This document shows, piece after piece, positions 17,024 through 25,354 of a stretch of 37,236 nt of DNA; position 1 is the stretch's first letter, and the number at the start of each line of letters is the position of its first letter. The stretch is from Chloroflexota bacterium. Lineage in GTDB: Bacteria > Chloroflexota > Limnocylindria > Limnocylindrales > CSP1-4. The stretch covers positions 1 through 37,236 of the forward strand of contig JAJYNP010000111.1 of NCBI GenBank assembly GCA_021786265.1, in the 5' to 3' direction. The notes beneath the pieces were generated by a model that saw only the letters and a program-made list of their open reading frames with translations, was not told where the DNA came from and ran no database searches. The position numbers and the translations under genes are program-made.

Positions 17024-17944
17024 TCAGGCGTCGAGCGCGGCGGTCTCGACCGCCGCGGGCTCTTCCTCGGTCGCCGCAACAGCGCGGCGCGTCCTGGCCG
17101 CCGGGGCCGGGGCCGCGCGGCCCGGCAGCAGCTCCTCCTCGTCCGGCTCGGGCTCGAAGGTCAGCGTGCCGCCAGCGGCCATGGCGCTCAGCAGCTCGTC
17201 TGCCCCGGTCTCCTCGACGGGCGCCCCCTGCATCTCCGGCTCGACCTCGGCGCGAGAGACGCGATCGTGCTGGCCCGCCACGGCCGCGTCGGCCACGAGG
17301 CCGCACAGGAGGCGGATCGCCCGGATCGCGTCGTCGTTGGCCGGGATGATGTAGTCGAGCTCGTCCGGGTCGACGTTGGTGTCGCCGGTGCCGATCACGG
17401 GGATCTCGAGCTTGCGGGCCTCGGTCACCGCGATGTGCTCGCGATGGGGGTCCACCACGAAGACCGCGCCGGGAACCCGCTTCATGCGCCGCATGCCGCC
17501 CAGCGTCCGCTGCAGCCGCGTCATCTGCTCGACGAGCTTCGCCGCCTCCTTCTTGGTCAGGCGGTCGAAATCGCCGTTGGCCTGGCGGGCCTCCAGCTGG
17601 TCGAGGAGCGCGAGGCGCTTGCGGATCGTGACGAAGTTGGTGAGCATGCCGCCCAGCCAGCGCTGGTTCACGTAGGGCATCCCCGCGCGGGCGGCCTCCT
17701 CGGCGATCGGCTCCTGGGCCTGCTTCTTGGTGCCGATGAAGAGGATGCTCTCCCCCCGGGCGGCGGTCTGGTGGACGAAGTCGAGCGCGTCGTCCAGGCG
17801 CTGGACCGTCTGCGCCAGGTCGATGATGTGGATCCCGTTGCGCTCCGCGAAGATGTATGGGCGCATCTTCGGGTTCCAGCGCCGCGTCTGGTGGCCGAAG
17901 TGGACCCCGGCCTCCAGGAGCTGGCGCATCGAGACGGCTGCCAT
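17024..17944 (-). CDS. rpsB: 30S ribosomal protein uS2
   Basis: The product has 306 residues from the ATG at 17944, set by AGGAGG 5-6 bases upstream. S2 signatures include [58 protein letters not shown] and [19 protein letters not shown]. The last 70 residues are an acidic, Ala/Pro/Glu-rich extension ([19 protein letters not shown] region) not found in the short form, likely disordered. The leader upstream has its own promoter candidate and two hairpins that may mediate feedback by S2. Confidence 0.97.
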   Translation of the reverse strand: MAAVSMRQLLEAGVHFGHQTRRWNPKMRPYIFAERNGIHIIDLAQTVQRLDDALDFVHQTAARGESILFIGTKKQAQEPIAEEAARAGMPYVNQRWLGGMLTNFVTIRKRLALLDQLEARQANGDFDRLTKKEAAKLVEQMTRLQRTLGGMRRMKRVPGAVFVVDPHREHIAVTEARKLEIPVIGTGDTNVDPDELDYIIPANDDAIRAIRLLCGLVADAAVAGQHDRVSRAEVEPEMQGAPVEETGADELLSAMAAGGTLTFEPEPDEEELLPGRAAPAPAARTRRAVAATEEEPAAVETAALDA

Positions 17945-18094
17945 GGATTCCTCCTGCTGGGTTGTGACCTCCACGCGCCTTGGCCCGCGGATCGCCGGTG
18001 CATGCACCGGTCGACACCGCCGCGGGGAACGGCCCGTGTGTGTGATGCCCGTGCGGACGCACGGACGCCGCCGGGGAGCCCGACGGCGTGGCGG
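17945..18094 (-). promoter_or_regulatory. rpsB leader with two hairpins
   Basis: The leader runs about 145 bases from the candidate promoter to the ATG. It contains CCGTGC/GCACGG (18049-18054 with 18059-18064, loop of 4) and the perfect 16-base palindrome CCGGTGCATGCACCGG (17995-18010). In other bacteria S2 represses its own mRNA through leader structure; here that role is inference. Confidence 0.4.
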
Positions 18095-18103
18095 AGTCTA
18101 GCA
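18095..18103 (-). promoter_or_regulatory. Candidate extended -10 promoter for rpsB-tsf-pyrH operon
   Basis: Read on the minus strand, TGC TAGACT followed by CCGC gives an extended -10 element. No good -35 lies 16-18 bases upstream. The same core TGCTANACTCCGC occurs before rplS and within nusB, which supports function. Confidence 0.5.
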
Positions 18104-18198
18104 CACGGCCCGGCCGCTCCGTCCCGTGCCGTCCTCGGTCCGGGACGCTCAGCCGGCCGCGGGTGCGATCGTTGCGTGCGCGTCGCCGCCCAGGCAGA

Positions 18199-18633
18199 TC
18201 AGCGCGGCTCCAGGGCGCGCAGGTGCCGGATGGCGGGACCGCCGGATCCGGGGCCGATGTGCGGCGCATCGTCCACCGCCACCAGGTCCACGCGCCAGGG
18301 ATGCGCAGGGAGCGGGCGGCCATCCGGGAGCGACCCCATCGCGCGGAGCCCCGCCGCGGCGCGGTAGAGGCGCGCGATCTTGCGACGGTCGACGCTCTCC
18401 TCCGGGGAGCCATAGCGGCTCGAGGACCGCGTCCGCACCTCGACCACCACCAGCGATGCGGGCGGCCCGGGCTCGACCGCCAGTACGTCGATCTCGTCGC
18501 GTCCGACGCGCACGCGCGTCGCGAGGACCGTCCACCCCTGGGCCTCGAGGTACCGGGCAGCCAGCCGCTCGCCTCGCTCCCCGCTGGCTCGCCTGCTGCG
18601 CGCCAGGCGGCCGGCGTCGAGCAACTCGCTCAC
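18199..18633 (-). CDS. UPF0102 (YraN-like) nuclease-fold protein
   Basis: The product has 144 residues from the GTG at 18633, overlapping the rnhB stop. It has the restriction-endonuclease-like core of UPF0102: RRASGERGERLAARYLEAQG, then RVGRDEIDVLAVE and LVVVEVRTRSSSRYGSPEES with VDRRKIARLYRAA. The Asp, Glu and following basic residue of the D-ExK-like site appear as D-E-VR, with Arg in place of the usual Lys. Function is unproven; a role with Holliday junction or DNA repair has been suggested for the family. rnhB next to yraN is a common pairing. Confidence 0.88.
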   Translation of the reverse strand: MSELLDAGRLARSRRASGERGERLAARYLEAQGWTVLATRVRVGRDEIDVLAVEPGPPASLVVVEVRTRSSSRYGSPEESVDRRKIARLYRAAAGLRAMGSLPDGRPLPAHPWRVDLVAVDDAPHIGPGSGGPAIRHLRALEPR

Positions 18634-19439
18634 CCTTCGGCGACGAGCGCCGGCAGGAGCTCGAAGTCCAGCGTCTGCTGTTCGCCGAACACCACCCGCT
18701 GCGTGGTGATGAAACTGCGCCGGTGAAAGGCCGTGACCCCGAGCTCCGCCATGGCCGTGCGGTGCTCGCGCGTGGCATAGCCCGCGTTGCGCTCCCACCC
18801 GTATCCCGGGTGGCGTGCCGCCAGCTTCGTCATGAGCCGGTCGCGGATCACCTTCGCGACGATCGACGCGCACGCGATCGAGTAGCAGAGGGCGTCGCCG
18901 TCCACGATGGCGTCGTAGGGGCCGACCTGCGCCTCGAAGTCGCGGATGCGCAGCCCGTCGACCAGGACGTGTTCGTGCCCACCGAGCCTGTGGATCGCCC
19001 GCCGCATGGCGAGGTGGGTGGCCTGGTAGATGTTGAGCGCATCGATCTCGGCGACGGAGGCGGCCCCGATGCCCACCGTCACCGCGCGGCGCAGGATGAC
19101 CGGGTAGAGCTGCTCGCGCTGGGCGCCGGAGAGCATCTTGGAGTCGCGCACGCCGGGGATGCGGCGGCAGTTGGGCGCCATGATCACGGCCGCCGCGAGG
19201 ACCGGACCGGAGGCAGGCGCGACGCCCACCTCGTCGACACCCGCGACACGCACCAGCCCGGCACGCCACAGCTCGCGCTCGTAGCGGAGGGTCGGATCGA
19301 TGACCCGCGCGGGTGCGCGCCGCCCTGCCGCCGTAGCGGACGTCCGGGCCGGGGACGCGGAGCCCCGCGCGGCGGGCGCGCGTTGCCCGGTCCCGGTTGG
19401 GCCGATGGTGTCGTTCGAGCGGCGGGAGGTCTCGCGCAT
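18630..19439 (-). CDS. rnhB: Ribonuclease HII, with altered Gly-Arg-Gly motif
   Basis: RNase HII nicks RNA embedded in DNA. The product has 269 residues. The first 55 are a low-complexity extension without another start codon. The catalytic set is present: D69 and E70 (VAGVDEVG), D161 (LVDGLRI) and D182 (GDALCYSIACASIVAKVIRD). The closing block GYGWERNAGYATREHR and VTAFHRRSF also fits. The usual DEAGRGPLAGPV reads DEVGVAPASGPV, so the Arg and second Gly of the motif that recognises the RNA-DNA junction are Val73 and Ala74. This may change specificity or may be a lineage trait. The gene follows rplS by 11 bases. Confidence 0.9.
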   Translation of the reverse strand: MRETSRRSNDTIGPTGTGQRAPAARGSASPARTSATAAGRRAPARVIDPTLRYERELWRAGLVRVAGVDEVGVAPASGPVLAAAVIMAPNCRRIPGVRDSKMLSGAQREQLYPVILRRAVTVGIGAASVAEIDALNIYQATHLAMRRAIHRLGGHEHVLVDGLRIRDFEAQVGPYDAIVDGDALCYSIACASIVAKVIRDRLMTKLAARHPGYGWERNAGYATREHRTAMAELGVTAFHRRSFITTQRVVFGEQQTLDFELLPALVAEG

Positions 19440-19450
19440 CCCGCCCGGGC

Positions 19451-19798
19451 CTAGCTGGTGCGGCGCTCGCGGAGGCTGGCGGCCTTGCCGACGCGCTTCC
19501 GCAGGAAGTAGAGCTGCGCCCGGCGCGCCACACCGTGCCGCACGACCTCGATCTTGTCGATGCGCGGCGAGTTGACCTTGAACGTCCGCTCGACACCCAC
19601 GCCGCTGCGGACGCTTCGGACGGTGATCGACCGGCCGATGCCGCCGCCGCGGAGCCGCATGATGGTCCCCTCGAAGACCTGGATCCGCTCGCGGTTCCCC
19701 TCGATGACCTTGGCGGCCACGCGCACGGTGTCGCCCGAGGCGAGTTCAGGCAGGTCGGTGCGGAGCTGATCCGCGGTGACGGCGTCGAGCACGTTCAC
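19451..19798 (-). CDS. rplS: 50S ribosomal protein bL19
   Basis: The product has 115 residues. Signatures are [40 protein letters not shown] and [20 protein letters not shown] with YFLR near the end. The start is GTG at 19798 without a clear ribosome binding site (the region upstream reads GTGACTTCCT). The gene has its own extended -10 promoter candidate about 70 bases upstream. It is the usual neighbour of trmD. Confidence 0.97.
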   Translation of the reverse strand: MNVLDAVTADQLRTDLPELASGDTVRVAAKVIEGNRERIQVFEGTIMRLRGGGIGRSITVRSVRSGVGVERTFKVNSPRIDKIEVVRHGVARRAQLYFLRKRVGKAASLRERRTS

Positions 19799-19866
19799 AG
19801 GAAGTCACTCACTCAGGCTGGCGCCGGCCGCTGGGCAGGCGGAGATGGTCGGTCGAACGAGGGCGG

Positions 19867-19875
19867 AGTATAGCA
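19867..19875 (-). promoter_or_regulatory. Candidate extended -10 promoter for rplS-rnhB-yraN
   Basis: On the minus strand this reads TGC TATACT followed by CCGCC; TATACT matches the -10 consensus at five of six positions. No convincing -35 is present. It lies between trmD and rplS, about 70 bases before the rplS start. Confidence 0.55.
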
Positions 19876-19885
19876 GACGGCGGCG

Positions 19886-20683
19886 TCAGGACTCCGTCCC
19901 CCCGTCCGCCGCGCGCTCCCATCGTTCCGCGTCGTCCTCCCTGGACCGGCCGTGCCGCCCCGATCGGCCTTCGTCCCGATCCCGGCCGCCCTCGCGAGCG
20001 GGCGAGTCGCCCGGCGCAGCGGGCGCGAGCAGGTCCGGGCGGTTCCGTCGCGTGCGCGCCAGCGCCTGTTCGCGGCGCCACCGAGCCACGGCCGCGTGGT
20101 CGCCGCTCACCAGCACCTCGGGGACCCGCTCGCCGCGGAACTCGGGCGGACGCGTGAACTGCGGGTACTCGAGCAGCCCGCCGGCAAATGACTCCTCCTC
20201 GGTGGATGCCGCATCGATGGCCCCGGGGAGGAGCCGCAGGAGGGCGTCGATCACCACCAGCGCGGGCAGCTCGCCGCCCGAGAGCACGTAGTCGCCGATC
20301 GACAGCTCCAGGTCGACCATCCGCCTGATCCGGTCGTCGACGCCCTCGTAGCGGGGACAGACGATCACCAGGTGGGACCGGGCGGCGAGGTCCCGGGCGC
20401 GCGCCTGGGAGAACCGTTCCCCGCCGGGATCGACCAGGATCACGAAGCCGTCCGCGCCGCGCACCGCGTCGAGCGCCGCGGCCACGGGCTCGGGACGGAG
20501 GACCATGCCGGCGCCGCCGCCGTACGTGTAGTCGTCCACGCTCCGGTGCCGCCCCAGCCCCCACTGGCGAAGGTCGTGGCTGTGGAGCTCCGCGAGGCCA
20601 CGCTCCAGGGCACGCCCGGGGATGCTCTCGGCCAGGGGCCCGGGAAACAGTGCGGGAAAGAGCGAGACGACGTCGATGCGCAC
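19886..20683 (-). CDS. trmD: tRNA (guanine37-N1)-methyltransferase
   Basis: TrmD methylates G37 of tRNAs with SAM and prevents frameshifting. The product has 265 residues from the GTG at 20683, one base after the rimM stop. Motifs are [15 protein letters not shown] at the start, [32 protein letters not shown], and the SPOUT knot [42 protein letters not shown] also fits. About 40 residues at the end are Arg/Asp/Gly-rich and probably disordered. Confidence 0.97.
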   Translation of the reverse strand: MRIDVVSLFPALFPGPLAESIPGRALERGLAELHSHDLRQWGLGRHRSVDDYTYGGGAGMVLRPEPVAAALDAVRGADGFVILVDPGGERFSQARARDLAARSHLVIVCPRYEGVDDRIRRMVDLELSIGDYVLSGGELPALVVIDALLRLLPGAIDAASTEEESFAGGLLEYPQFTRPPEFRGERVPEVLVSGDHAAVARWRREQALARTRRNRPDLLAPAAPGDSPAREGGRDRDEGRSGRHGRSREDDAERWERAADGGTES

Positions 20684-20684
20684 G

Positions 20685-21383
20685 TCAGCCGGCCGTCCCC
20701 CGGTCCGCGTCGCCCGCCGCCGCGGGCTCGTCGGCGCCCACCGGCAGGTCGGGCGCGGGCAGCTCGGGCGCGGGCAGCTCGGGCGTCCCGGGTTCGCCCA
20801 GAGCCATCGGTTCGCCGGCAACCGCCGGGCCCGCCTTCGACGAGCGCCTGCCCCGCCGGCGCCTGGGCCGGACCTCGTCGAGCCCCAGCGCCTCCGCATC
20901 CACCACCAGGCGCCCCTGGCGCGGCGCGAACTCCCGGATCACCGATCGCACGGCCGGGACCAGCAGCTCGCCCCGCGGTCCCCCGCGCACTACGTAGACC
21001 TCGCCGCCCCCGGCGCGGAACACGTCGTCGACCTGGCCCAGCGCCTCGCCGGACCCGGTCGTCACGGGCACGCCGATCACCTGGTGCCACCAGTACTCGT
21101 CCGGTCCGAGCTCCCCGGACGGCACGACCACCTCGAGGTACACGCCGCGCAGACCATCGGCGGCCTCCCGCGCGTGCACCTCGCGGAAGCGCACCAGGAT
21201 CCCCGGCGGGTCGGCCTGCGCCCACTCGACCGTGAGCCGGCGCCGGCTCCCCTCCGGGTGCAGGCGGGAGCCGGGCTCGAACCGCCCGGTGTCGTCGGAG
21301 AGCGGCTCGACCCGGACCGTCCCGTCCAGGCCGTGAACGCCCCGGACGAGCCCGACGACGAGCCGCTCGCCCTCCTGGGGCAC
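20685..21383 (-). CDS. rimM: 16S rRNA processing protein RimM
   Basis: RimM helps mature the head of the 30S subunit, next to S19. The product has 232 residues from the GTG at 21383. The N-terminal domain starts [20 protein letters not shown] and the PRC-barrel half carries [13 protein letters not shown] and [17 protein letters not shown], ending [17 protein letters not shown]. The usual protein ends here. Some 60 extra residues follow: a basic patch [12 protein letters not shown], then [15 protein letters not shown], a short repeat, and an acidic end. It is tightly packed between khpA and trmD. Confidence 0.94.
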   Translation of the reverse strand: MPQEGERLVVGLVRGVHGLDGTVRVEPLSDDTGRFEPGSRLHPEGSRRRLTVEWAQADPPGILVRFREVHAREAADGLRGVYLEVVVPSGELGPDEYWWHQVIGVPVTTGSGEALGQVDDVFRAGGGEVYVVRGGPRGELLVPAVRSVIREFAPRQGRLVVDAEALGLDEVRPRRRRGRRSSKAGPAVAGEPMALGEPGTPELPAPELPAPDLPVGADEPAAAGDADRGTAG

Positions 21384-21385
21384 GC

Positions 21386-21619
21386 TCAGACGATCTCGAG
21401 CGAGATCGATTCGCCCTGCCTGGCCGACATGACCTTGAGCAGGGTTCGGAGCGCCTTGGCGACGCTGCCGTTCCGGCCGATCACCTTTCCCATGTCGTCC
21501 TCGGCCACGTGCAGCTCGATGACGGTGCCCTCGCGGTCCTCGTGGACCCCCACGGTCACCGCATCGGGTTCGTCCACGAGGGAACGCGCGACGTACTCCA
21601 CGAGCTCGACCGCACCCAT
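21386..21619 (-). CDS. khpA: KH-domain RNA-binding protein KhpA
   Basis: The product has 77 residues, nearly all a type II KH domain. The GxxG loop is in DDMGKVIGRNGSVAKALRTL. KhpA, often with KhpB, binds many RNAs and affects cell division and elongation in several bacteria. The ATG at 21619 follows GGAGAG at good spacing. The position between rpsP and rimM is strongly conserved. Confidence 0.95.
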   Translation of the reverse strand: MGAVELVEYVARSLVDEPDAVTVGVHEDREGTVIELHVAEDDMGKVIGRNGSVAKALRTLLKVMSARQGESISLEIV

Positions 21620-21639
21620 CCCGGTCTCTCCTCGCTTCC

Positions 21640-21894
21640 CTACCTGGCGCTCGGCAGGATGCCGGCGCGGCGGAACAGCCGCTCCACGGTCTCCGAGGGC
21701 GTGGCGCCCTGGCTCATCCAGCGTGTCGCCTTCTCCGCGTCGACCTGGAACTCGACCGGGTCGGTGCGCGGGTTGTAGTGCCCGATCGTCTCGATCGCGC
21801 GGCCATCCCGGGCGCTCCGACTGTCCATGACGACCACGCGGTACGCGGGCTGCTTGGTCGCGCCGACGCGCGAGAGACGGATCCTGACGGACAA
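21640..21894 (-). CDS. rpsP: 30S ribosomal protein bS16
   Basis: The product has 84 residues. Signatures are SVRIRLSRVGATKQPAYRVV and VMDSRSARDGRAIETIGHYN, then WMSQGATPSETVERLFRRAG. The start is the TTG at 21894; AGGAGG six bases before it settles this, and no ATG or GTG is available at the N-terminus. It follows the DUF3352 gene by 26 bases instead of following ffh directly. Confidence 0.97.
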   Translation of the reverse strand: MSVRIRLSRVGATKQPAYRVVVMDSRSARDGRAIETIGHYNPRTDPVEFQVDAEKATRWMSQGATPSETVERLFRRAGILPSAR

Positions 21895-21920
21895 GCGAAA
21901 CCTCCTTGTACTTTTCCTGG

Positions 21921-23822
21921 CTACTGCGGGTTGCTGACGGTGACGATCGCGCGGGTCGTGATCGTGGACCCTTCCACGCCGTTGACGGCGACCAGCCGAT
22001 CGAACGGGAGCAGGTACGGCCGGATGTCTGCCTCGTAGTTCGACCGGTCGGCGGACGGGATCACCGACTCGGCCATGGCGCGGATGGCGCGCAGGTCGAG
22101 GTAGGCGAGGCCCGCCGTCGACGGCCCACCCGCGGAGGCCAGGGCCGCGCTGAACGCCGGGGTGGTGCCGAGGCTCCGCCCGGCCGGCAGGTCCAGGAAG
22201 CTCCGGACCACGCTCGGCCCGAGCCCCAGGACGAACCGACCGTCGGACAGCGTCCAGCTTATGGAGACGGATGGCGGCGTGCCACCGGCTCCCCCGGTAG
22301 CGCCGGGGACCGCCAGAGCCGACGACGCCACGGAGAGGGTCGTGATGGTCGCCGACCCGTCCTGCTCAGTGGAGACGCTGATTCCCGCGAGGCCACTCGC
22401 GGCCGCGAGACCCGCGAGTGACTGCAGCTGGCCCAGGCGCTGCGCGGCCAGCGTGGCGTCCGTCACGGTCGCGATGATCCCGACCGACGGGAGCTGCTGA
22501 CCTGCCGCCGGGGCCTCCACGACGATGCCGGCGTCGCCCAGCCAGGACACGAACGACTCGAGCTGTCCGCCCAGCATCCCTTCGACCTGCCCGACGTTCG
22601 ACGAGGAACCGCCGGACGCCGCGGGGATCGCCGCCTTGACCTGGGTGACCAGGCACGCCAGGGCCTTTCCCAGGTCGTGGGTCTCGAGATAGGCGAGCGC
22701 GTTGCCCGGGACGTGGTCGACCAGGGCTGACTGGCGCGCCGGGGACGGCGACGACCCGGCGGGCAGCGGCGCCCGGAGATCCGCCACGAGCTGGTCCGCC
22801 TCGGCGCGGAGCGTGCCGTACGCGCTGGTCGGGATCGCCTGTGCCGCGCACGCGACCAGGGAGGACGCGAGCGGAGATGTGGCCGGTGCCGTGCTCGGCA
22901 CGAGCGCGGTGACCTGCCGCCGGAGCGACGCGGTCGAGACGTAGATCGACGCGAGGTCGCTCGAGGCGGCCCCGGCCGACGCGTCGCGATACGCCTGGGA
23001 GGATGCGAGGCTGGAGGCGCCGCCCGACTTGACGTCCTGGACCACCGAGATCGCGGCGGTGTCGTTGGCCACGACCAGCATCCCCGGGAGCAGGGCGACG
23101 CTCATGGCGTGGCCTGCGGCGGCCGTGCTTCCCGCGGGCGCCGGGAACGTCCAGACAGTGGCGCCGCCAACGGTCGACTGCGCGGGCTGCGCGCCGCCGG
23201 ACTTCGCGTGGGCGACGATCTTGTCGAGCTCGGCCTGCGCCTTCGCCTGGTCGGCGACCGCCACGAGCGCGACGGCCTCTGGGGCCGATGGGCTGGCGCC
23301 CGGCAGGACGGCGACCGCCACGGTGCCCTGGACCCACGGGGCGACGTCCGCGCTGTAGGTGTACGGGTTGCCAGGGATCTGGCCGAGCAGCCGGTCCCAG
23401 GTCTCGTTGAGCTTCGTCTGCAGGTTCGAGGTGTCGGAGAAGCCGGGGAAGTGCGACAGGAACGACGCGAGCGTCGCCCCCTGATCGCCCGGCATGTCGA
23501 GCCGGCCCTCCACGTAGACGATCGCGTTCGCGGGCACGTAGGCGAGCGTCGCCGACGCGGACGCGCGCGTGGTCACGAGCGCGACGCCGGCCCCGGCAGC
23601 GATCACAACCACCGTCGCGGCAATCGCCATCCACCATCGCCACGGGCGGGCCCGGCCGGCCGGCACCGTGGCCGAGGGCGGCTGCACCGGCGGGCCTGCC
23701 AACCCGTCAGTCGCGGGCTCGGGTGCCGGCGGGTTCCCGGGGGTGTCCATCAGGGTGGGCATCTGGGTAGTCGGCACATCCCCGGCCGGGCCGGCGGTGG
23801 CACTGGGCTGATCGTTCGTCAT
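21921..23822 (-). CDS. DUF3352-like membrane-anchored protein
   Basis: The product has 633 residues from the ATG at 23822, overlapping the ffh stop (ATGA). A Pro/Thr-rich cytoplasmic part (about 1-60) leads to one membrane helix at about 65-85 (WWMAIAATVVVIAAGAGVAL). The large outer domain starts with LAYVPANAIVYVEGRLDMPG and contains repeated blocks of the same type, such as HVPGNALAYLETHDLGKALA, which fits DUF3352, a family of unknown function. Ala and Ser are abundant; Cys is rare. It is inserted between ffh and rpsP, and coupling to ffh suggests co-expression with targeting genes. Whether it is itself an export substrate or a helper is unknown. Confidence 0.85.
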   Translation of the reverse strand: MTNDQPSATAGPAGDVPTTQMPTLMDTPGNPPAPEPATDGLAGPPVQPPSATVPAGRARPWRWWMAIAATVVVIAAGAGVALVTTRASASATLAYVPANAIVYVEGRLDMPGDQGATLASFLSHFPGFSDTSNLQTKLNETWDRLLGQIPGNPYTYSADVAPWVQGTVAVAVLPGASPSAPEAVALVAVADQAKAQAELDKIVAHAKSGGAQPAQSTVGGATVWTFPAPAGSTAAAGHAMSVALLPGMLVVANDTAAISVVQDVKSGGASSLASSQAYRDASAGAASSDLASIYVSTASLRRQVTALVPSTAPATSPLASSLVACAAQAIPTSAYGTLRAEADQLVADLRAPLPAGSSPSPARQSALVDHVPGNALAYLETHDLGKALACLVTQVKAAIPAASGGSSSNVGQVEGMLGGQLESFVSWLGDAGIVVEAPAAGQQLPSVGIIATVTDATLAAQRLGQLQSLAGLAAASGLAGISVSTEQDGSATITTLSVASSALAVPGATGGAGGTPPSVSISWTLSDGRFVLGLGPSVVRSFLDLPAGRSLGTTPAFSAALASAGGPSTAGLAYLDLRAIRAMAESVIPSADRSNYEADIRPYLLPFDRLVAVNGVEGSTITTRAIVTVSNPQ

Positions 23823-25144
23823 CTCCCAAACGGCAGCGGCGGCCGCCGTCCTCCCTGTCGCTGCATCATTCGCACGAGCTTCTGCATCTCGCCGAACTGC
23901 TTCACCAGGCGGTTGACGTCCGGCAGGCTCGTGCCCGAGCCACGCGCGATCCGCCGCCGCCGGGACGCGTTGAGGATCGTGGGGTCGGCCCGCTCCTGGC
24001 GGGTCATCGACTGGATGATCGCCTCTACGTGCTTCAACTCCCCGCGGTCCGCCGCGCCCTGCGCCTCCTTCGCAAGGCCGCGCATGCCGGGGATCATCTC
24101 GAGGAGCTGGCCGATGGGGCCCATCCGCTTCATCTGCTGCATCTGCTCCAGGAAGTCGTCCAGCGTGAACGCGTTCTTCCGGAGCTTCTCCGCCGCCTTC
24201 TCGGCGGCCTTCGCGTCGAACGTCTCCTGGGCACGCTCGATCAGGGTCAGCACGTCGCCCATCCCCAGGATCCGCCCGGCCAGCCGATCGGGGTAGAACG
24301 GCTCGAGCGCGTCGGTCTTTTCCCCGGTCCCCAGGAACTTGACGGCCAGCCCGCTGACCGCCCCGATCGAGAGCGCCGCGCCACCGCGCGCATCGCCGTC
24401 GATCTTGGTCAGCACGAGCCCCGTGAGCGGCACCGTTGCAGCGAACGCCTGGGCGACGTTCACGGCCTCCTGGCCGGTCATGGCGTCCACCACCAGCAGC
24501 GTCTCGCTCGACTTCACCGCCGCCGCGACCTGCCGGATCTCCTCCATGAGTGCCTCGTCGACCGTCAGCCGCCCGGCCGTGTCGAGGATCACCACGTCGC
24601 GCCCGGTGCGCTTCGCCTGTGCCACGCCGTCCTGCGCGATGCGGACCACGGGGGTTCCCTGCGGGGCCGTGTACACGGGGATCGACAGGCTGCGGCCGAG
24701 CTGCTCGAGCTGGTCCACGGCCGCGGGCCGGTACGGATCGGCCGCCACCATGAGCGGCTGCCGGCCCTGCCTGACGAGGTACCGGGCGAGCTTTGCCGCA
24801 GACGTCGTCTTGCCCGAGCCCTGGAGCCCGACGAGCGCGACGATCGCCGGCTGGCCGGTCAGCCGGAACGTGCGGTCCCCCTGCCCGAGGAGCGCGGTGA
24901 GCTCCTCGTTGACGATCTTGATGACCTGCTGCCCTGCGTTCAGGCTCTCCAGGATGTCGGCGCCGACGGCACGCGCGCGGATCCGGGCCACGAAGTCCTT
25001 GACGACGCGGTAGTTGACGTCGGCCTCCAGGAGCGCGAGCCGGACCTCGCGCATGGCGGCGTCGACGTCCGCCTCGGTGACGTGGCCCCGGCCCGTCAGG
25101 CGGCCGAGGACGTCTCGCAGGCGATCGGACAGGGCGTCGAACAC
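23819..25144 (-). CDS. ffh: Signal recognition particle GTPase Ffh
   Basis: Ffh binds signal sequences on ribosomes and delivers them to FtsY. The product has 441 residues. The N domain (about 1-90) is followed by the G domain with the P-loop VGLQGSGKTTSAAKLA, DPYRPAAVDQLEQL, LDTAGRL and TKIDGDARGGAALS. The Met-rich M domain follows at about 295-425: FLEQMQQMKRMGPIGQLLEM, then IPGMRG, with the RNA-binding SRRRRIARGSGTSLPDVNRL. The GTG at 25144 starts it; GGAG lies about 13 bases upstream. Its own promoter candidate is about 100 bases upstream. Confidence 0.97.
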   Translation of the reverse strand: MFDALSDRLRDVLGRLTGRGHVTEADVDAAMREVRLALLEADVNYRVVKDFVARIRARAVGADILESLNAGQQVIKIVNEELTALLGQGDRTFRLTGQPAIVALVGLQGSGKTTSAAKLARYLVRQGRQPLMVAADPYRPAAVDQLEQLGRSLSIPVYTAPQGTPVVRIAQDGVAQAKRTGRDVVILDTAGRLTVDEALMEEIRQVAAAVKSSETLLVVDAMTGQEAVNVAQAFAATVPLTGLVLTKIDGDARGGAALSIGAVSGLAVKFLGTGEKTDALEPFYPDRLAGRILGMGDVLTLIERAQETFDAKAAEKAAEKLRKNAFTLDDFLEQMQQMKRMGPIGQLLEMIPGMRGLAKEAQGAADRGELKHVEAIIQSMTRQERADPTILNASRRRRIARGSGTSLPDVNRLVKQFGEMQKLVRMMQRQGGRRPPLPFGR

Positions 25145-25244
25145 GGGCGGGATCTGCTCCTGGTGGCGTCCGTGGGCGGGGCGCCGTGGTGGTGCGCGGG
25201 TTCTGGCGACACCGGGGATGCCGGCTGCGTGCCGGCGCAGCGGA

Positions 25245-25273
25245 AGTGTACCGGGTCCCGAGAGCCGTGTCGC
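25245..25273 (-). promoter_or_regulatory. Promoter of ffh
   Basis: On the minus strand, GCGACA (25273-25268) and TACACT (25250-25245) are spaced by exactly 17 bases; each matches the consensus at four of six positions. TCCGC follows the -10, as in the extended -10 group elsewhere in the window. It sits in the 210-base gap between ftsY and ffh. Confidence 0.5.
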
Positions 25274-25313
25274 CCCCGTTCGCGGCAGGGCCCGGGGCCG
25301 CGTCCGCGAGGCT

Positions 25314-25348
25314 GGCCGCCCCCCGCTCGCGCGAGGTTGGGGGCCGCC
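25314..25348 (-). terminator. GC-rich hairpin after ftsY
   Basis: GGCCGCCCCC (25314-25323) pairs with GGGGGCCGCC (25339-25348) with one mismatch; the loop holds a second small palindrome CTCGCGCGAG. It begins six bases after the ftsY stop and precedes the ffh promoter, so it may end the upstream operon. No T-tract follows. Confidence 0.45.
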
Positions 25349-25354
25349 GAGCGG

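Noticed and set aside
25145..25354. SRP RNA gene between ftsY and ffh
   Set aside because: No GGAAGCAG-type loop or the conserved internal bulge is visible; the segment is explained by a hairpin and a promoter.
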